This document shows, piece after piece, positions 54,224-62,413 of a stretch of 64,000 bases of DNA. The position numbers and the translations under genes were made by a program. The notes beneath the pieces are model-generated. The model had not been told where the DNA came from, made no database searches, and was given only the letters and a program-made list of their open reading frames with translations. Positions within the stretch are counted from its first letter, which is position 1. Every line of letters starts with the position of its first letter. The DNA is taken from assembly GCA_033856025.1 (NCBI GenBank), contig JAWVFQ010000006.1, positions 60,548-124,547 of the forward strand, given 5' to 3'. The stretch comes from AC-38 sp033856025 (lineage in GTDB: Bacteria; Actinomycetota; Thermoleophilia; Solirubrobacterales; Solirubrobacteraceae).

Positions 54224-54826
54224 CTATCTGGCCTCAGGCGTCGCCGCGGACGCAGTTCCGCGCCGCAGCACGCCGAGAGTCAGGACGAGAAACCCGATGC
54301 CGGTGAGCAACAACGCGATTCCCATCACGATCGAGAAGACAGAGACCTGCTCGGCGAAGTAGCTCGTGTTGAGGGCGGTCGAGAGCGCAGTCGACGTGAC
54401 CCAGATGCCGCGCTGCGGGTTGTCCATCGGCTTACCCGACTGCGGGTTCGTGGCCGCGGACTTCTCGTCGTTTGTCGGCTGCCCGTTCTTGCCGAGGTAA
54501 CGCGGCATCTCGGAGTACGTCCTTCCGCCGGTCGCTTCGAGCGTGTGGATGCGGATGTACTTGGCGAAGCACTTGGCGCGGCTGCCGGTGTCTATCGGCT
54601 TGTCGGCGACATCGCAGTCGGGAAGCTCGACGCCGGTCAGACGCGCCCTGCGCGCCTCGGCCCGAATCACAGCGGGCGTCATGTCGGGGGTGCCGACGAT
54701 GCGTTCCAGCTTGATCGTGTCACGCACCTCCGAGTGCCCGCTCGCACCGACCACGATCGCTCCGATCCCGAAGGCGATCAGGACGAGGCTCGCCACGAGG
54801 CCGCCGAGGGTGAATAGCCGGTTCAT
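54224..54826 (-). CDS. Two-helix membrane protein of unknown function
   Basis: A 200-aa protein with an N-terminal transmembrane helix (about 8-28), an extracytoplasmic domain with two cysteines (DCDVAD, KCFAKY) likely joined by a disulfide, and a second helix near the C-terminus (about 168-190). ATG 54826 is preferred over the in-frame upstream ATG because AAGGAG lies 8 bp before it. It lies between GGDEF and CBS genes on the same strand. I do not recognise the family. Confidence 0.7.
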   Translation of the reverse strand: MNRLFTLGGLVASLVLIAFGIGAIVVGASGHSEVRDTIKLERIVGTPDMTPAVIRAEARRARLTGVELPDCDVADKPIDTGSRAKCFAKYIRIHTLEATGGRTYSEMPRYLGKNGQPTNDEKSAATNPQSGKPMDNPQRGIWVTSTALSTALNTSYFAEQVSVFSIVMGIALLLTGIGFLVLTLGVLRRGTASAATPEAR

Positions 54827-54902
54827 TGACTTGCTCCTTGTGGTTGGGACCGCGGACACCCGCGGGGCGGGCCTGAGATGACTGACGAAACTTCCCTGCG
54901 CT

Positions 54903-55340
54903 TCAGCCGGCAGCGGCGGCGATGAGGTCCAGGTCGGAGAGCACTCCCTGGGGGAGGGCGTCGGGCTCAGCGACGATCAACTGAGAGATCCCGGGTTGGG
55001 CCAGCGCGGAGATCGCCTCGCGAAGCGTCGCGGTGGGCTCGATCGTTGCGGGTGGGTGCGTGATCGCGTCCCCTACCGAGAACAGCTCGGCGTCGTCGGC
55101 CATACGACCCAGCAAGCCGCGCGCCGTGACCCACCCCAGGGGCTTGCCGGTGGTGCGGCCGAGCACCAGGACAGAGTGCACGCCGTGCGCTACGAGCGCG
55201 CGGTAGCCCTGTCGCAGCGACGCCGTCTCGACGAGGCTGACGACCCCCGGAGTCATGACCTCGCGAACCTCGCCGTCAAGCCGGTCGAACCCGGCGACCT
55301 GATCGCCCCGGACGGGCTGCTTGGAGCTCACCGCCGGCAT
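54903..55340 (-). CDS. CBS-domain pair protein
   Basis: A 145-aa protein made of two CBS motifs: VREVMTPGVVSLVETASLRQ followed by VHSVLVLGRTTGKPLGWVT, and VGDAITHPPATIEPTATLRE followed by ISQLIVAEPDALPQGVLSDLDLI. Such stand-alone CBS pairs bind adenosyl nucleotides and act as energy sensors. It is divergent from the FAD oxidoreductase gene, and the shared promoter region suggests co-regulation. Confidence 0.85.
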   Translation of the reverse strand: MPAVSSKQPVRGDQVAGFDRLDGEVREVMTPGVVSLVETASLRQGYRALVAHGVHSVLVLGRTTGKPLGWVTARGLLGRMADDAELFSVGDAITHPPATIEPTATLREAISALAQPGISQLIVAEPDALPQGVLSDLDLIAAAAG

Positions 55341-55443
55341 CGACGAGGGCGATCGGTCATCTTCGTCGCAGCCTATGGCATACGGATCGGCATCGCCGAT
55401 CGCAGTTCGAGCAACGTCGTTGCAGCCTGAGTAGGGTCAGCAC

Positions 55444-56664
55444 ATGATCGATGCCCCCTCGCACCACGTCGTGATCGTGGGCGGCGGCGTCGCCGGGTTG
55501 GAGGCGATGCTGGCGCTGCGCAACCTCGCGCCCGAGTCCGCCCGTGTGACGTTGATCGCTCCCGACGAGGAGTTCGTCTACAGCCCGCTCTCGACCGGGG
55601 AGCCCTTCTCGCTGACCCAGGTCACGCGCTACTCGACGGCCCGGCTGGCCGCCGAGGGCGGAGCTCAGTGGCATAAGGACGCGGTCGTCTCAGTCGATCC
55701 CGGCGTTGGGGCGGTACGCACGGTCAATGGCGAGGAGCATCGCTACGACTCCCTTCTGGTGGCCCTCGGTGCGGAACGTCAAACCGCATTGGAGCCCGCC
55801 CTGACCTTCGCCGACGAGCGCAGCGTCCCGGGGTATCGCGACCTGCTCGAGCGCCTGCGCTCGGGACAGGCTCACAGCGTCGCCTTCCTGGTCCCGAGGG
55901 GCGTCGTGTGGCCCTTCCCGCTGTATGAGCTGGCGCTGATGACCGGCGAGGTCGTCCGCGACGAGGACCTCGATGTCGCGCTGACGCTCGTCACGCCCGC
56001 GTCTGCACCGCTGGCCCTCTTCGGCCGGCCGGCGGCCGAGGCCATGCAGTCCATGCTGGCCGAGCGCTCCGTCAAGGTCATAGCGGGCAACGTCCCGACC
56101 CGCGTCACCGCGCCGGGACGCGTCCTGCTCGAACCCGACGGCTACGTCTTGAACGCCGACGCGCTCGTCGCGCTCCCGGAGCTCCGCGGACCGCACCTTC
56201 CGGGCCTCCCGGCGACAAGCGAAGGGTTCATACCCGTGGACGAGCACGCCCGCGTGCGGGGCCTGGACGACGTATACGCCGCGGGCGACTGCACCGACTT
56301 CGCCATCAAGCAAGGCGGGCTGGCCGCCCAGGAGGCGGACGTCGCCGTGGGGCAGATCGTCGCGCGCCTCGAGGGTCGGACCGTCGATCCCGAGCCGCTT
56401 GTGCTGCGCGGCGTCCTGCTGACGGGCGGCGAGCGCGCCTACCTCCACACCTCAGAACGCGAGCACGCCGACGCTGTCATCTCCGGCCACGCCCTGTGGT
56501 GGCCGCCGACCAAGATCGCCGGGCGATACCTGGCCCCCCACCTTGGGATGGCAGACGAGCGCGCACGGCTGGAGCGCGAGGCCGCCGACAGGGGCATCGA
56601 GGTCGAGATTCCGCTGCACGCCAGTGGCCTCCGGCTTCACGACATCGCCCGCGAGCTGGGCTGA
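55444..56664 (+). CDS. FAD/NAD(P)-dependent oxidoreductase (NDH-2/SQR-like)
   Basis: A 406-aa flavoprotein with the N-terminal dinucleotide motif VVIVGGGVAGLEAMLAL, the second FAD motif VYAAGDCTDFAIKQGGLAAQEAD, and the central LVALGAE. The layout resembles type II NADH dehydrogenases and sulfide:quinone reductases. I do not see the paired redox cysteines of true SQR, and no membrane anchor is obvious. The substrate is uncertain. It starts at ATG 55444. Confidence 0.82.
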   Translation: MIDAPSHHVVIVGGGVAGLEAMLALRNLAPESARVTLIAPDEEFVYSPLSTGEPFSLTQVTRYSTARLAAEGGAQWHKDAVVSVDPGVGAVRTVNGEEHRYDSLLVALGAERQTALEPALTFADERSVPGYRDLLERLRSGQAHSVAFLVPRGVVWPFPLYELALMTGEVVRDEDLDVALTLVTPASAPLALFGRPAAEAMQSMLAERSVKVIAGNVPTRVTAPGRVLLEPDGYVLNADALVALPELRGPHLPGLPATSEGFIPVDEHARVRGLDDVYAAGDCTDFAIKQGGLAAQEADVAVGQIVARLEGRTVDPEPLVLRGVLLTGGERAYLHTSEREHADAVISGHALWWPPTKIAGRYLAPHLGMADERARLEREAADRGIEVEIPLHASGLRLHDIARELG

Positions 56665-56699
56665 TTCCCGGCGCGCACGCCCTTTGCTCACGAGCCTGT

Positions 56700-57995
56700 T
56701 CACGTCGCGTCAATCCCCACCGGGACGGTCTTCTGCATCAGCCCAGTCGCCGCACCTACTACCAGGTCACGATTGTGAGTGACGATGTAGTCAAAGCGTC
56801 GCAGCCCGTCGTCTCCTTCATCCCCAAGGTCGTTGGCCACGAAGGCGCCGGCGAAATGTGGGCCCAACACAACCACGTCCCACTCGGAACGCAGCGCATC
56901 GGACGGTGACAAGTGCGCCCCGTGTACTCCGGGGGCGGGCGTGGAGCCCAATCCCTGTGCCAGCACACCGACAAAGGCGAGATCCCCGGCCAGCGCCGTG
57001 TACCGCTCGCTGATCGTACGCGAGAAGAACCTTGCCTCCTGGAAGCTGCTGAGCAGCACAGCCGACCCGCCCAGGGCAAGCGCGACGTCTTCGAGGGCGA
57101 AGCTCATCTGCAGGAGCTGGCGCTTCGTTCCGCGACGGACTGGTCGACGATGACTGAGATGTTGGAAGGGCGTTCCACCGACGCTCTCGACGACCACTCG
57201 GGTCCGACCTGTTCCAAGGGTGTCGGCATGGGGCTCAAGCGGACCTGGGCGACCGAAGTACCAGCCCTGCCCAAGGCCCGCACCGAGCGCCTTGGCCGCC
57301 TCCACCTGCTCCTGCGTCTCGATGCCTTCCGCCACGACCCGGGCTCCCGAGCGCTCAGCTTCGGCCATCACGGCGTGAACCAGATGCGCCCGTTCTCGGG
57401 TCAGCGGCTCCTGTACGAAATGCATGTCGAGCTTGATGACATCCGGCCGCAGGAGGGGCATCAAGGCGATCGAGCGCCCGTCAAGCCCGACGTCGTCGAA
57501 GGCGACGCCCCAGCCGCGCTCGCGGTACAGGGCGACCAACGCGACGAGCTCTGCGGGCTTGTCGGTCACCGCGCGTTCGGTGACCTCGTAGGTGGGGCGG
57601 AGAAGCATCTGCGCCTGTTCCCTGGCCGCGACCAGAAAGTCCGGGACCTCCGCTCCCGCCGACTCAGGCTCCACGTTGATGAACAGCTCCTGCTTACGGC
57701 CCAAGCCCGCAGCGACGGCACCCTCGACCGCCGCGGCACGGCAGACATGATCAAGGTCCGTCGTCCGGCCGAGACGGGCAGCCGTCGCGAACAGGCGGTC
57801 AGGGAACTCAAGCGCAGAGCCTTGCGGGCCGCGGGCCAGCGCCTCCCACCCCACCACCTCCCCCGTGTCCAACTCGACGACGGGTTGGTAGACCATGGTC
57901 ACCGACCGTGCGGCGATGATCTCTTCAAGTAAGGCGCCCTCTGCATCGTCCCGGGGTGGATTCACAAATCCTAGTTCGGCGCGCAATTGCTTCAA
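56700..57995 (-). CDS. EAL-DICT protein
   Basis: A 431-aa protein. Residues about 25-260 form an EAL domain: MVYQPVVELDTGEVVGWEAL, then INVEPES, VAFDDVGLDG, IKLDMHFV and VVAEGIET, so the motif set for a c-di-GMP phosphodiesterase is essentially present. The C-terminal part (about 280-425) resembles the DICT sensory domain (ALEDVALALGG...RFDYIVTHNRDLVVGAATGLM). The start is TTG 57995 with AGAAGG very close before it; a slightly later start is possible. Together with the other GGDEF/EAL genes it implies active c-di-GMP metabolism near the riboswitch-controlled operon. Confidence 0.8.
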   Translation of the reverse strand: MKQLRAELGFVNPPRDDAEGALLEEIIAARSVTMVYQPVVELDTGEVVGWEALARGPQGSALEFPDRLFATAARLGRTTDLDHVCRAAAVEGAVAAGLGRKQELFINVEPESAGAEVPDFLVAAREQAQMLLRPTYEVTERAVTDKPAELVALVALYRERGWGVAFDDVGLDGRSIALMPLLRPDVIKLDMHFVQEPLTRERAHLVHAVMAEAERSGARVVAEGIETQEQVEAAKALGAGLGQGWYFGRPGPLEPHADTLGTGRTRVVVESVGGTPFQHLSHRRPVRRGTKRQLLQMSFALEDVALALGGSAVLLSSFQEARFFSRTISERYTALAGDLAFVGVLAQGLGSTPAPGVHGAHLSPSDALRSEWDVVVLGPHFAGAFVANDLGDEGDDGLRRFDYIVTHNRDLVVGAATGLMQKTVPVGIDAT

Positions 57996-58024
57996 TCCTT
58001 CTGACTACTTTGAACCTTCGTGCG

Positions 58025-58732
58025 TCAACGTCTGATGGTCAACGGGACGCCGGCGCCGATGTGCTCCGCGAGCCACGTGATGGCGCGCGTGCTGAGCCGG
58101 ATGCAGCCGTGCGAGGCCGCGGTGCCGCGCGCGCCGGAGAGGCCCTGAGTGCCGTGCAGGGCGATCTGGCCCGGGCCGCCCTCGAACTGCTGCAGGACGT
58201 CGGAGCGGGCGCTGGTGGCCAGCGCGTATGGGCCGCCGGCGTGCGACGGGAGCGCGACGCCCTCCTCGATGAAGAACGCGCCGCGTGGTGTGGGGGTGGA
58301 CGGCTTGCCCACGACAGCGAGGAAGCGCTGTCCGGCGCGGCCGGCGCGATAGACGATGACCCGGCGGGCGGAGAGGTCGACGACAAGGTGCCATGCCGTG
58401 GCGGTGCGCCGGGTCCGCCGGGCGCGGATCCAGCCGGTGTGTCCGCTCGGCCGTCCCGGAAGGCGCACGCGCACCCAGGCCTCGCCCGCGCGGTCGCGCG
58501 CGTCGCCGAGGAGGGGCAGGACGGTCCGCACGCCGGTGAGCGGCCGGCGGGCGTCGACGGTCTCCACGGGGCGCGCCCCGGCGCGCGGCCCGGTCCGGGC
58601 GACCTGATCCGCGAGGACCACCACGAGCGGCTGGCTCGCGGCTACCGTCGCGGCGCCGGCCGAGGCCGGGCCGGCGAGGACGCCGGCGCCGGCCGCCAGG
58701 AGCGTCGCCGCCAGCCCGGCGCCGCGGGTCAT
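58025..58732 (-). CDS. Secreted L,D-transpeptidase (YkuD)
   Basis: A 235-aa exported protein with signal peptide MTRGAGLAATLLAAGAGVLA and a C-terminal YkuD domain: HLVVDLSARRVIVYRAGR, TPRGAFFI, IALHGTQGLSG and the catalytic SHGCIRLS (His208, Cys210). It would form 3-3 crosslinks in peptidoglycan or attach proteins to it. Its ATG overlaps the ice-binding stop by 4 bp (ATGA), so it shares the mRNA controlled by the upstream c-di-GMP riboswitch. Confidence 0.9.
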   Translation of the reverse strand: MTRGAGLAATLLAAGAGVLAGPASAGAATVAASQPLVVVLADQVARTGPRAGARPVETVDARRPLTGVRTVLPLLGDARDRAGEAWVRVRLPGRPSGHTGWIRARRTRRTATAWHLVVDLSARRVIVYRAGRAGQRFLAVVGKPSTPTPRGAFFIEEGVALPSHAGGPYALATSARSDVLQQFEGGPGQIALHGTQGLSGARGTAASHGCIRLSTRAITWLAEHIGAGVPLTIRR

Positions 58733-59904
58733 CCGGTGAACCGTGACGGGCCGCGGCGCGGGCGCAGGACAGCCGACGCGCAGACGCGGTAGCCGAGTGC
58801 GAGCGTCCGGGCACGGGTGGCGTCGCGGAACGTGACCCGCGCGGTGACGCGGTGCGCACCGGGCTGCGCCCGGACGAACACCTGGAAGGGCGTCCCGCTC
58901 CGGCTGGCGACGCGTCGGCCGTCCAGGCTGAACACGACTCGCCTGATCATGCGCCCGCGGACCGAGGCGCGGAACCCGTCGGTGCACGACGCACTCGGTG
59001 TGCGCCGGATGATCGCCGTGCCGTTGCGGGTGACCCTGGCCACCGTCGTCGGCGTGCCCGGGGGTGTGGAGGTGGCACCCGCGCCCGGCGCGTCGCCGGA
59101 GGCCGGCGCGCCCGGGGGGGTTGTCGTGCCGGACCCGGAGGACGAGCCGGACGACCCGGTGGAGGTGGGCGGGGTCGTGGAGCCGGGGTTGCACATGGAG
59201 CTGTCCAGGACGTTGTTGATCAGGCTGACCGTGCCGTTGCGGGCAAGCACCCGTCCGAGCACCGAAGCGCCGTTCTTGAGCTCGATGGACGTGAGGGCCA
59301 TCACGTTGCCCTGGAAGGCCGTGGTGGTGTCGATGGTGGCCGAGCTGCCGACCTGCCAGAAGACGTTGCACGGGGAGGCGCCGTTGATCAGCGCGACCGA
59401 GCTGCCCGGCGCGGTGGTCAACGACGAGCCGATCTCGAAGACGAACCGGGCGTTGGGGTCGCCCTCGGCGTCGAGGGTGAGCGTGCCCGTGAGCTGGGCC
59501 GTCGAGGTGTATCCGTAGTTCCCGGCGGTCAGTGTGCGGTTGCCGAGGTCCGTGCCCGTCAGGTCGTCGGCGGGCGCGACCGGCTCGGCGGCCGCGATGT
59601 CGTAGGCGGCGGTCAGGTCGGACTGCGCCTGGTCGGCCACGCCGTCGTTGTTGTGGGTGACCCCGTTGACCACGGCGGCGTCGAAGCCCGTGAGCGATGT
59701 CCCCGGCGAGACGCCGAGGTCGCCGTAGAGAACGGACGCGCCGCTGTTGGTGGCCTCCTGGCCGCCGAGCACGACGAAGGGGCCGGCGGTGGCCAGGTCG
59801 ATCGGGACGGCCTGCGCGGCGGCCGGGAAGGCCACGCACGCGAACGTCGCGGCCAGGGCCAGGCCGAGGCGCCGAAGGAGATTGCGATGGACGAGGTTGG
59901 ACAT
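58729..59904 (-). CDS. Secreted ice-binding-like protein (DUF3494 family)
   Basis: A 391-aa exported protein. After a signal peptide (MSNLVHRNLLRR, hydrophobic core, AAAQA) comes an ice-binding-like beta-solenoid domain (about 30-245) with the family strings GDLGVSPGTSLTGF, LTAGNYGYTSTAQLTG and FEIGSSLTTAPGSSVALING. It ends in CNVFWQVGSSATIDTTTAFQ and ALTSIELKNGASVLGR. A Gly/Ser/Thr/Pro linker and a basic C-terminal beta domain follow. Members bind ice or act as adhesins. ATG 59904 has GGGGAGGA 5 bp upstream. A c-di-GMP riboswitch precedes the gene, so it is likely made when c-di-GMP levels change. Confidence 0.9.
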   Translation of the reverse strand: MSNLVHRNLLRRLGLALAATFACVAFPAAAQAVPIDLATAGPFVVLGGQEATNSGASVLYGDLGVSPGTSLTGFDAAVVNGVTHNNDGVADQAQSDLTAAYDIAAAEPVAPADDLTGTDLGNRTLTAGNYGYTSTAQLTGTLTLDAEGDPNARFVFEIGSSLTTAPGSSVALINGASPCNVFWQVGSSATIDTTTAFQGNVMALTSIELKNGASVLGRVLARNGTVSLINNVLDSSMCNPGSTTPPTSTGSSGSSSGSGTTTPPGAPASGDAPGAGATSTPPGTPTTVARVTRNGTAIIRRTPSASCTDGFRASVRGRMIRRVVFSLDGRRVASRSGTPFQVFVRAQPGAHRVTARVTFRDATRARTLALGYRVCASAVLRPRRGPSRFTG

Positions 59905-59950
59905 TGCGTCCTCCCCTTTCATGACGAGCAGCCCCTGCGACGTTCCTATG

Positions 59951-59990
59951 GCGCCACGGATCGCTTGCGCAAGCGATGGTCTGGTGGCGC
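59951..59990 (-). promoter_or_regulatory. Long hairpin after the riboswitch (expression platform candidate)
   Basis: On the minus strand GCGCCAC pairs with GTGGCGC around an inner, nearly perfect ATCGCTT-GCGC-AAGCGAT stem. It lies between the aptamer and the ice-binding start, where a transcription or translation switch would be expected. There is no T-run, so the mechanism is open. Confidence 0.55.
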
Positions 59991-59992
59991 TC

Positions 59993-60072
59993 CTGCGGTA
60001 GCCCGGCGAACTCCGGTGGAGTCCCGTGGCTTTGCGGACCCGTCTCGCGACGGGGGTGCCTGAGTCGAGAAG
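59993..60072 (-). ncRNA. Cyclic-di-GMP-I (GEMM) riboswitch aptamer
   Basis: Read on the minus strand the sequence follows the GEMM-I layout. It has GGCA, then a P2 stem CCCGTC-GCGA-GACGGG with GNRA tetraloop, then the invariant joining segment GCAAAGCCACGGG, a P3 stem with ACTCC-ACC-GGAGT, and GCCGGGCTACCG at the 3' side. The GCAAAGCC and CCGGGxTACCG segments match the class-I c-di-GMP consensus closely. It sits about 90 nt upstream of the ice-binding gene in the right orientation. No second copy is seen towards the divergent collagen-like gene. Confidence 0.85.
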
Positions 60073-60251
60073 ATTCTCTGGTGTTCCATCGGCATCGCCA
60101 GATGCAAGCGATCCCTTGAGCGGCGACGCCGGAACTCGACGAACCCGGGTTCGCGGGTTTGGCCGGTTGTGCCGATACAAGACAGGACGGTCCGCCGAAC
60201 ACCTGGCCTTCCGCCCTCAGCCATCGCAAGATCCAGGAAGGCAGGTCGAGC

Positions 60252-61436
60252 ATGTCCGCCACACGATTCCGGAGGCTGCTCCTCCCTGCGGTCACCTCGT
60301 TCGCCGTCCTGGTCCCGGCCGGCATGGCCGCCGCGGCCTGCCGTCCCCTCCCGCCCCCGCCGTGCCGCCCCACGGCGTTCACGGGCAGCGTCGGCGCTCA
60401 CGCCACGCGCTGCATCGTGCGCACGGCGCCGGTCTGCCGCGACCGGAGAGGCCCTCGCGGCGTGCGGGGCCACACAGGCGCCCGCGGCCGGCGCGGAGCC
60501 GTCGGGCACCTCGGATCGACGGGCGTCACCGGCTCGACGGGCGTCGCCGGATCGACCGGCGCGACCGGGTCGAACGGCGCGACCGGCGCCGCGGGCTCAC
60601 AAGGCCCCACGGGGTCCCAGGGAGCCAGCGGGTCGCAGGGTCTTCAGGGCGTCCAGGGCGCGGTCGGCGCGACCGGCGCGATCGGCGCTCCCGGCACCGA
60701 CGGCACCAATGGCGCTCCCGGCATCGACGGCACCAATGGCGCTCCCGGCACCGACGGCGCTCCCGGCGCCGACGGCACCGACGGCGCTCCCGGCATCGAC
60801 GGCACCACTGGCGCTCCCGGCATCGACGGCGCTCCCGGCGCCGACGGCACCGATGGTCTTCAGGGCGTGCGGGGCGACACCGGGGCCGACGGCTCCCAGG
60901 GAGTCCAGGGCACGCCGGGCATCGACGGCGCCGACGGCACCGACGGCGCTCCCGGCACCGACGGCGCCCAGGGTCCTCCCGGTGACACCGGCCCGGCGGG
61001 AGACGCCGGCCCGCCCGGCGCGAGCGGCCTGACCGAGTACGCCTACGTCTACAACCTCGCCGCGCAGACCGTGCCGATCGAAGCCGACGTCAACTTCGAC
61101 TCCAACGGAGTCCTGACCGCCGGCTTCACCCACGCTCCCGGCACCTCCCAGATTCAGATCGTCAATGCCGGCGATTACAGGATCTCGTACTCGGTGTCCG
61201 GGACCGAGCCGAGCCAGTTCGCGGTGTACCTCAACGGGTCCGGGGTCGCCGGCACGGTCTACGGGTCGGGCGCGGGCACGCAGCAGAGCACGGGCCAGGC
61301 GATCATCCAGGCCGGCGCGGGCGACGTCCTCACGGTCAGAAACCACACATCCAGCGCGGCGGTCGGTCTCGCCACGCCCATCGGAGGGACCCAGGCCAAT
61401 GCGAACGCCTCTGTCGTCATCGAAAAGCTCAACTAG
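60252..61436 (+). CDS. Secreted collagen-like protein with BclA-type C-terminal domain
   Basis: A 394-aa exported protein with a signal peptide (about 1-28), a Cys/Pro-rich segment (30-65) and a long collagen-like Gly-X-Y region (about 67-259) with motifs such as GAPGTDGTNGAPGIDG. A globular C-terminal domain (260-394, TEYAYVYNLAAQTVPIEADV and so on) resembles the BclA trimerisation domain of spore and surface collagens. Such proteins form stiff triple-helical filaments on the cell surface. ATG 60252 is chosen; it is divergent from the ice-binding operon. The last 38 bp overlap the next gene. Confidence 0.87.
   Translation: MSATRFRRLLLPAVTSFAVLVPAGMAAAACRPLPPPPCRPTAFTGSVGAHATRCIVRTAPVCRDRRGPRGVRGHTGARGRRGAVGHLGSTGVTGSTGVAGSTGATGSNGATGAAGSQGPTGSQGASGSQGLQGVQGAVGATGAIGAPGTDGTNGAPGIDGTNGAPGTDGAPGADGTDGAPGIDGTTGAPGIDGAPGADGTDGLQGVRGDTGADGSQGVQGTPGIDGADGTDGAPGTDGAQGPPGDTGPAGDAGPPGASGLTEYAYVYNLAAQTVPIEADVNFDSNGVLTAGFTHAPGTSQIQIVNAGDYRISYSVSGTEPSQFAVYLNGSGVAGTVYGSGAGTQQSTGQAIIQAGAGDVLTVRNHTSSAAVGLATPIGGTQANANASVVIEKLN
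60690..60990 (+). repeat. Tandem 9/18/27-bp repeats inside the collagen-like gene
   Basis: DNA repeats built on GGCGCTCCCGGCATCGACGG and GGCACCAATGGCGCTCCC recur about a dozen times and encode Gly-Ala-Pro-Gly-Xaa-Asp-Gly-Thr units. Nearly identical copies suggest recent expansion or length variation. Confidence 0.8.
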
Positions 61437-61728
61437 ATGGTGGCCCAGGCGCGCGCTCGGCGCGGGCCTCATCGCGGCGGGCCTCGCCGTGGCGGGTTGC
61501 GGCGCCTCCAAGGCTCCCACGATCCTCAACACCGAGAAGGTCGAGCGAGCGATCGAGCGCAGCAGCCTGGACCAGCGTGGGACGCGCCCGAGGGTGAGCT
61601 GTCCCGCCGGCGTGCACCAGGAGAAGGGCCTCGTGTTCTCCTGCACCGCCAAGGCCGCGGGCAAGCAGACGCGGTTCGTGGTGACCCAGCTGGACGGATC
61701 CGGCCAGGTCCACTACGAGGCGCCGTGA
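61399..61728 (+). CDS. Small lipoprotein (DUF4333-like)
   Basis: A 109-aa protein with a basic n-region, a hydrophobic helix and a lipobox AVAGC (Cys34). The mature domain has two conserved cysteines (RVSCPAGVHQEKGLVFSC) and VVTQLDGSGQVHYEAP, matching the actinobacterial DUF4333 pattern. ATG 61399 starts inside the end of the collagen-like gene, 38 bp before that gene's stop in another frame, so the pair is coupled. Confidence 0.78.
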   Translation: MRTPLSSSKSSTRWWPRRALGAGLIAAGLAVAGCGASKAPTILNTEKVERAIERSSLDQRGTRPRVSCPAGVHQEKGLVFSCTAKAAGKQTRFVVTQLDGSGQVHYEAP

Positions 61729-61743
61729 GCCACTGGGCTCACG
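61724..61743. terminator. Bidirectional hairpin between convergent genes
   Basis: CGTGAGCC-ACTG-GGCTCACG forms an 8-bp stem with a 4-nt loop across the stop region of the small lipoprotein and the anti-sigma gene. Confidence 0.5.
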
Positions 61744-62413
61744 TGACCGAGATGCGCAGCCGCGGGGGGCTGGTGGGCGCCGCGCTGCCGAGCGCCGGCT
61801 CCTCGGAGACCATGACCTCCTGCACGCCCTGGGCGATCCCGCCGGGGATCGCGGCCGCGCCGCGGCCGCGGCGATCGACGGTGAACAGCGTGGAGGGACG
61901 GATGCGGCGGCGCTCGCGCAGCCACACCTGGTAGACATGGCCGGGCCGGGGAGCCGCGAGGCGCTCGACGACCAGCTCGGCGCTGCCCGGCCGCACGATC
62001 ATGCGCGCTCGGGCGCCCGGGGCCGCGGGGGTCGCGCGGGCCGAGAGGGTTCGCGCGCCGGCGCCGCCGCCTCCGTCGCGCAGGGCGTAGCCGCCCGCCG
62101 CGCCCGCGACCAGAGCGCTCGCCGCCAGGACGGCCGCGGGCCGGCGCGCGCGGTCCCAGAGGGGGCGCCGCTCGGATGGGACCCCCTGGCGGGCCGCCCG
62201 CATGACCCTTCGCCGCAGCGCCCCGGACGGCTCAAACTGGGGCACGCCGGCCGCCAGCGCGTCGAGTGGGGCCCGCAGGCGGCGCTCGTCCTCCTGGCAG
62301 CGCCGGCATCCCGCGACGTGCAGCTCCAGCGCGCGCGTCTCGACGTCGTCCAGCGTGCCAAGGACGTACGCGCCAAGCTCATCCGCCCAGCGCTCGTGTC
62401 CGTCGGCCGTCAT
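61739..62413 (-). CDS. Zinc-type anti-sigma factor (RskA-like)
   Basis: A 224-aa membrane protein. The cytoplasmic N-terminus has the ZAS motif HVAGCRRC (His32, Cys36, Cys39), which binds zinc and the sigma factor. A transmembrane helix (about 92-112) and an extracytoplasmic RskA-type domain (VYQVWLRERRRIRPSTLFTV) follow. The start overlaps the sigma stop (ATGA). It would hold the ECF sigma inactive until a signal outside the membrane triggers proteolysis. Confidence 0.9.
   Translation of the reverse strand: MTADGHERWADELGAYVLGTLDDVETRALELHVAGCRRCQEDERRLRAPLDALAAGVPQFEPSGALRRRVMRAARQGVPSERRPLWDRARRPAAVLAASALVAGAAGGYALRDGGGGAGARTLSARATPAAPGARARMIVRPGSAELVVERLAAPRPGHVYQVWLRERRRIRPSTLFTVDRRGRGAAAIPGGIAQGVQEVMVSEEPALGSAAPTSPPRLRISVT

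Noticed and set aside
60073..60251. A second riboswitch on the plus strand for the collagen-like gene
   Set aside because: No GCAAAGCC core or GEMM-type stems are found in that orientation; the only aptamer reads on the minus strand.
60690..60990. CRISPR-like array
   Set aside because: Repeats are contiguous 9-bp multiples inside a reading frame and code for Gly-X-Y units; there are no spacers and no cas genes.
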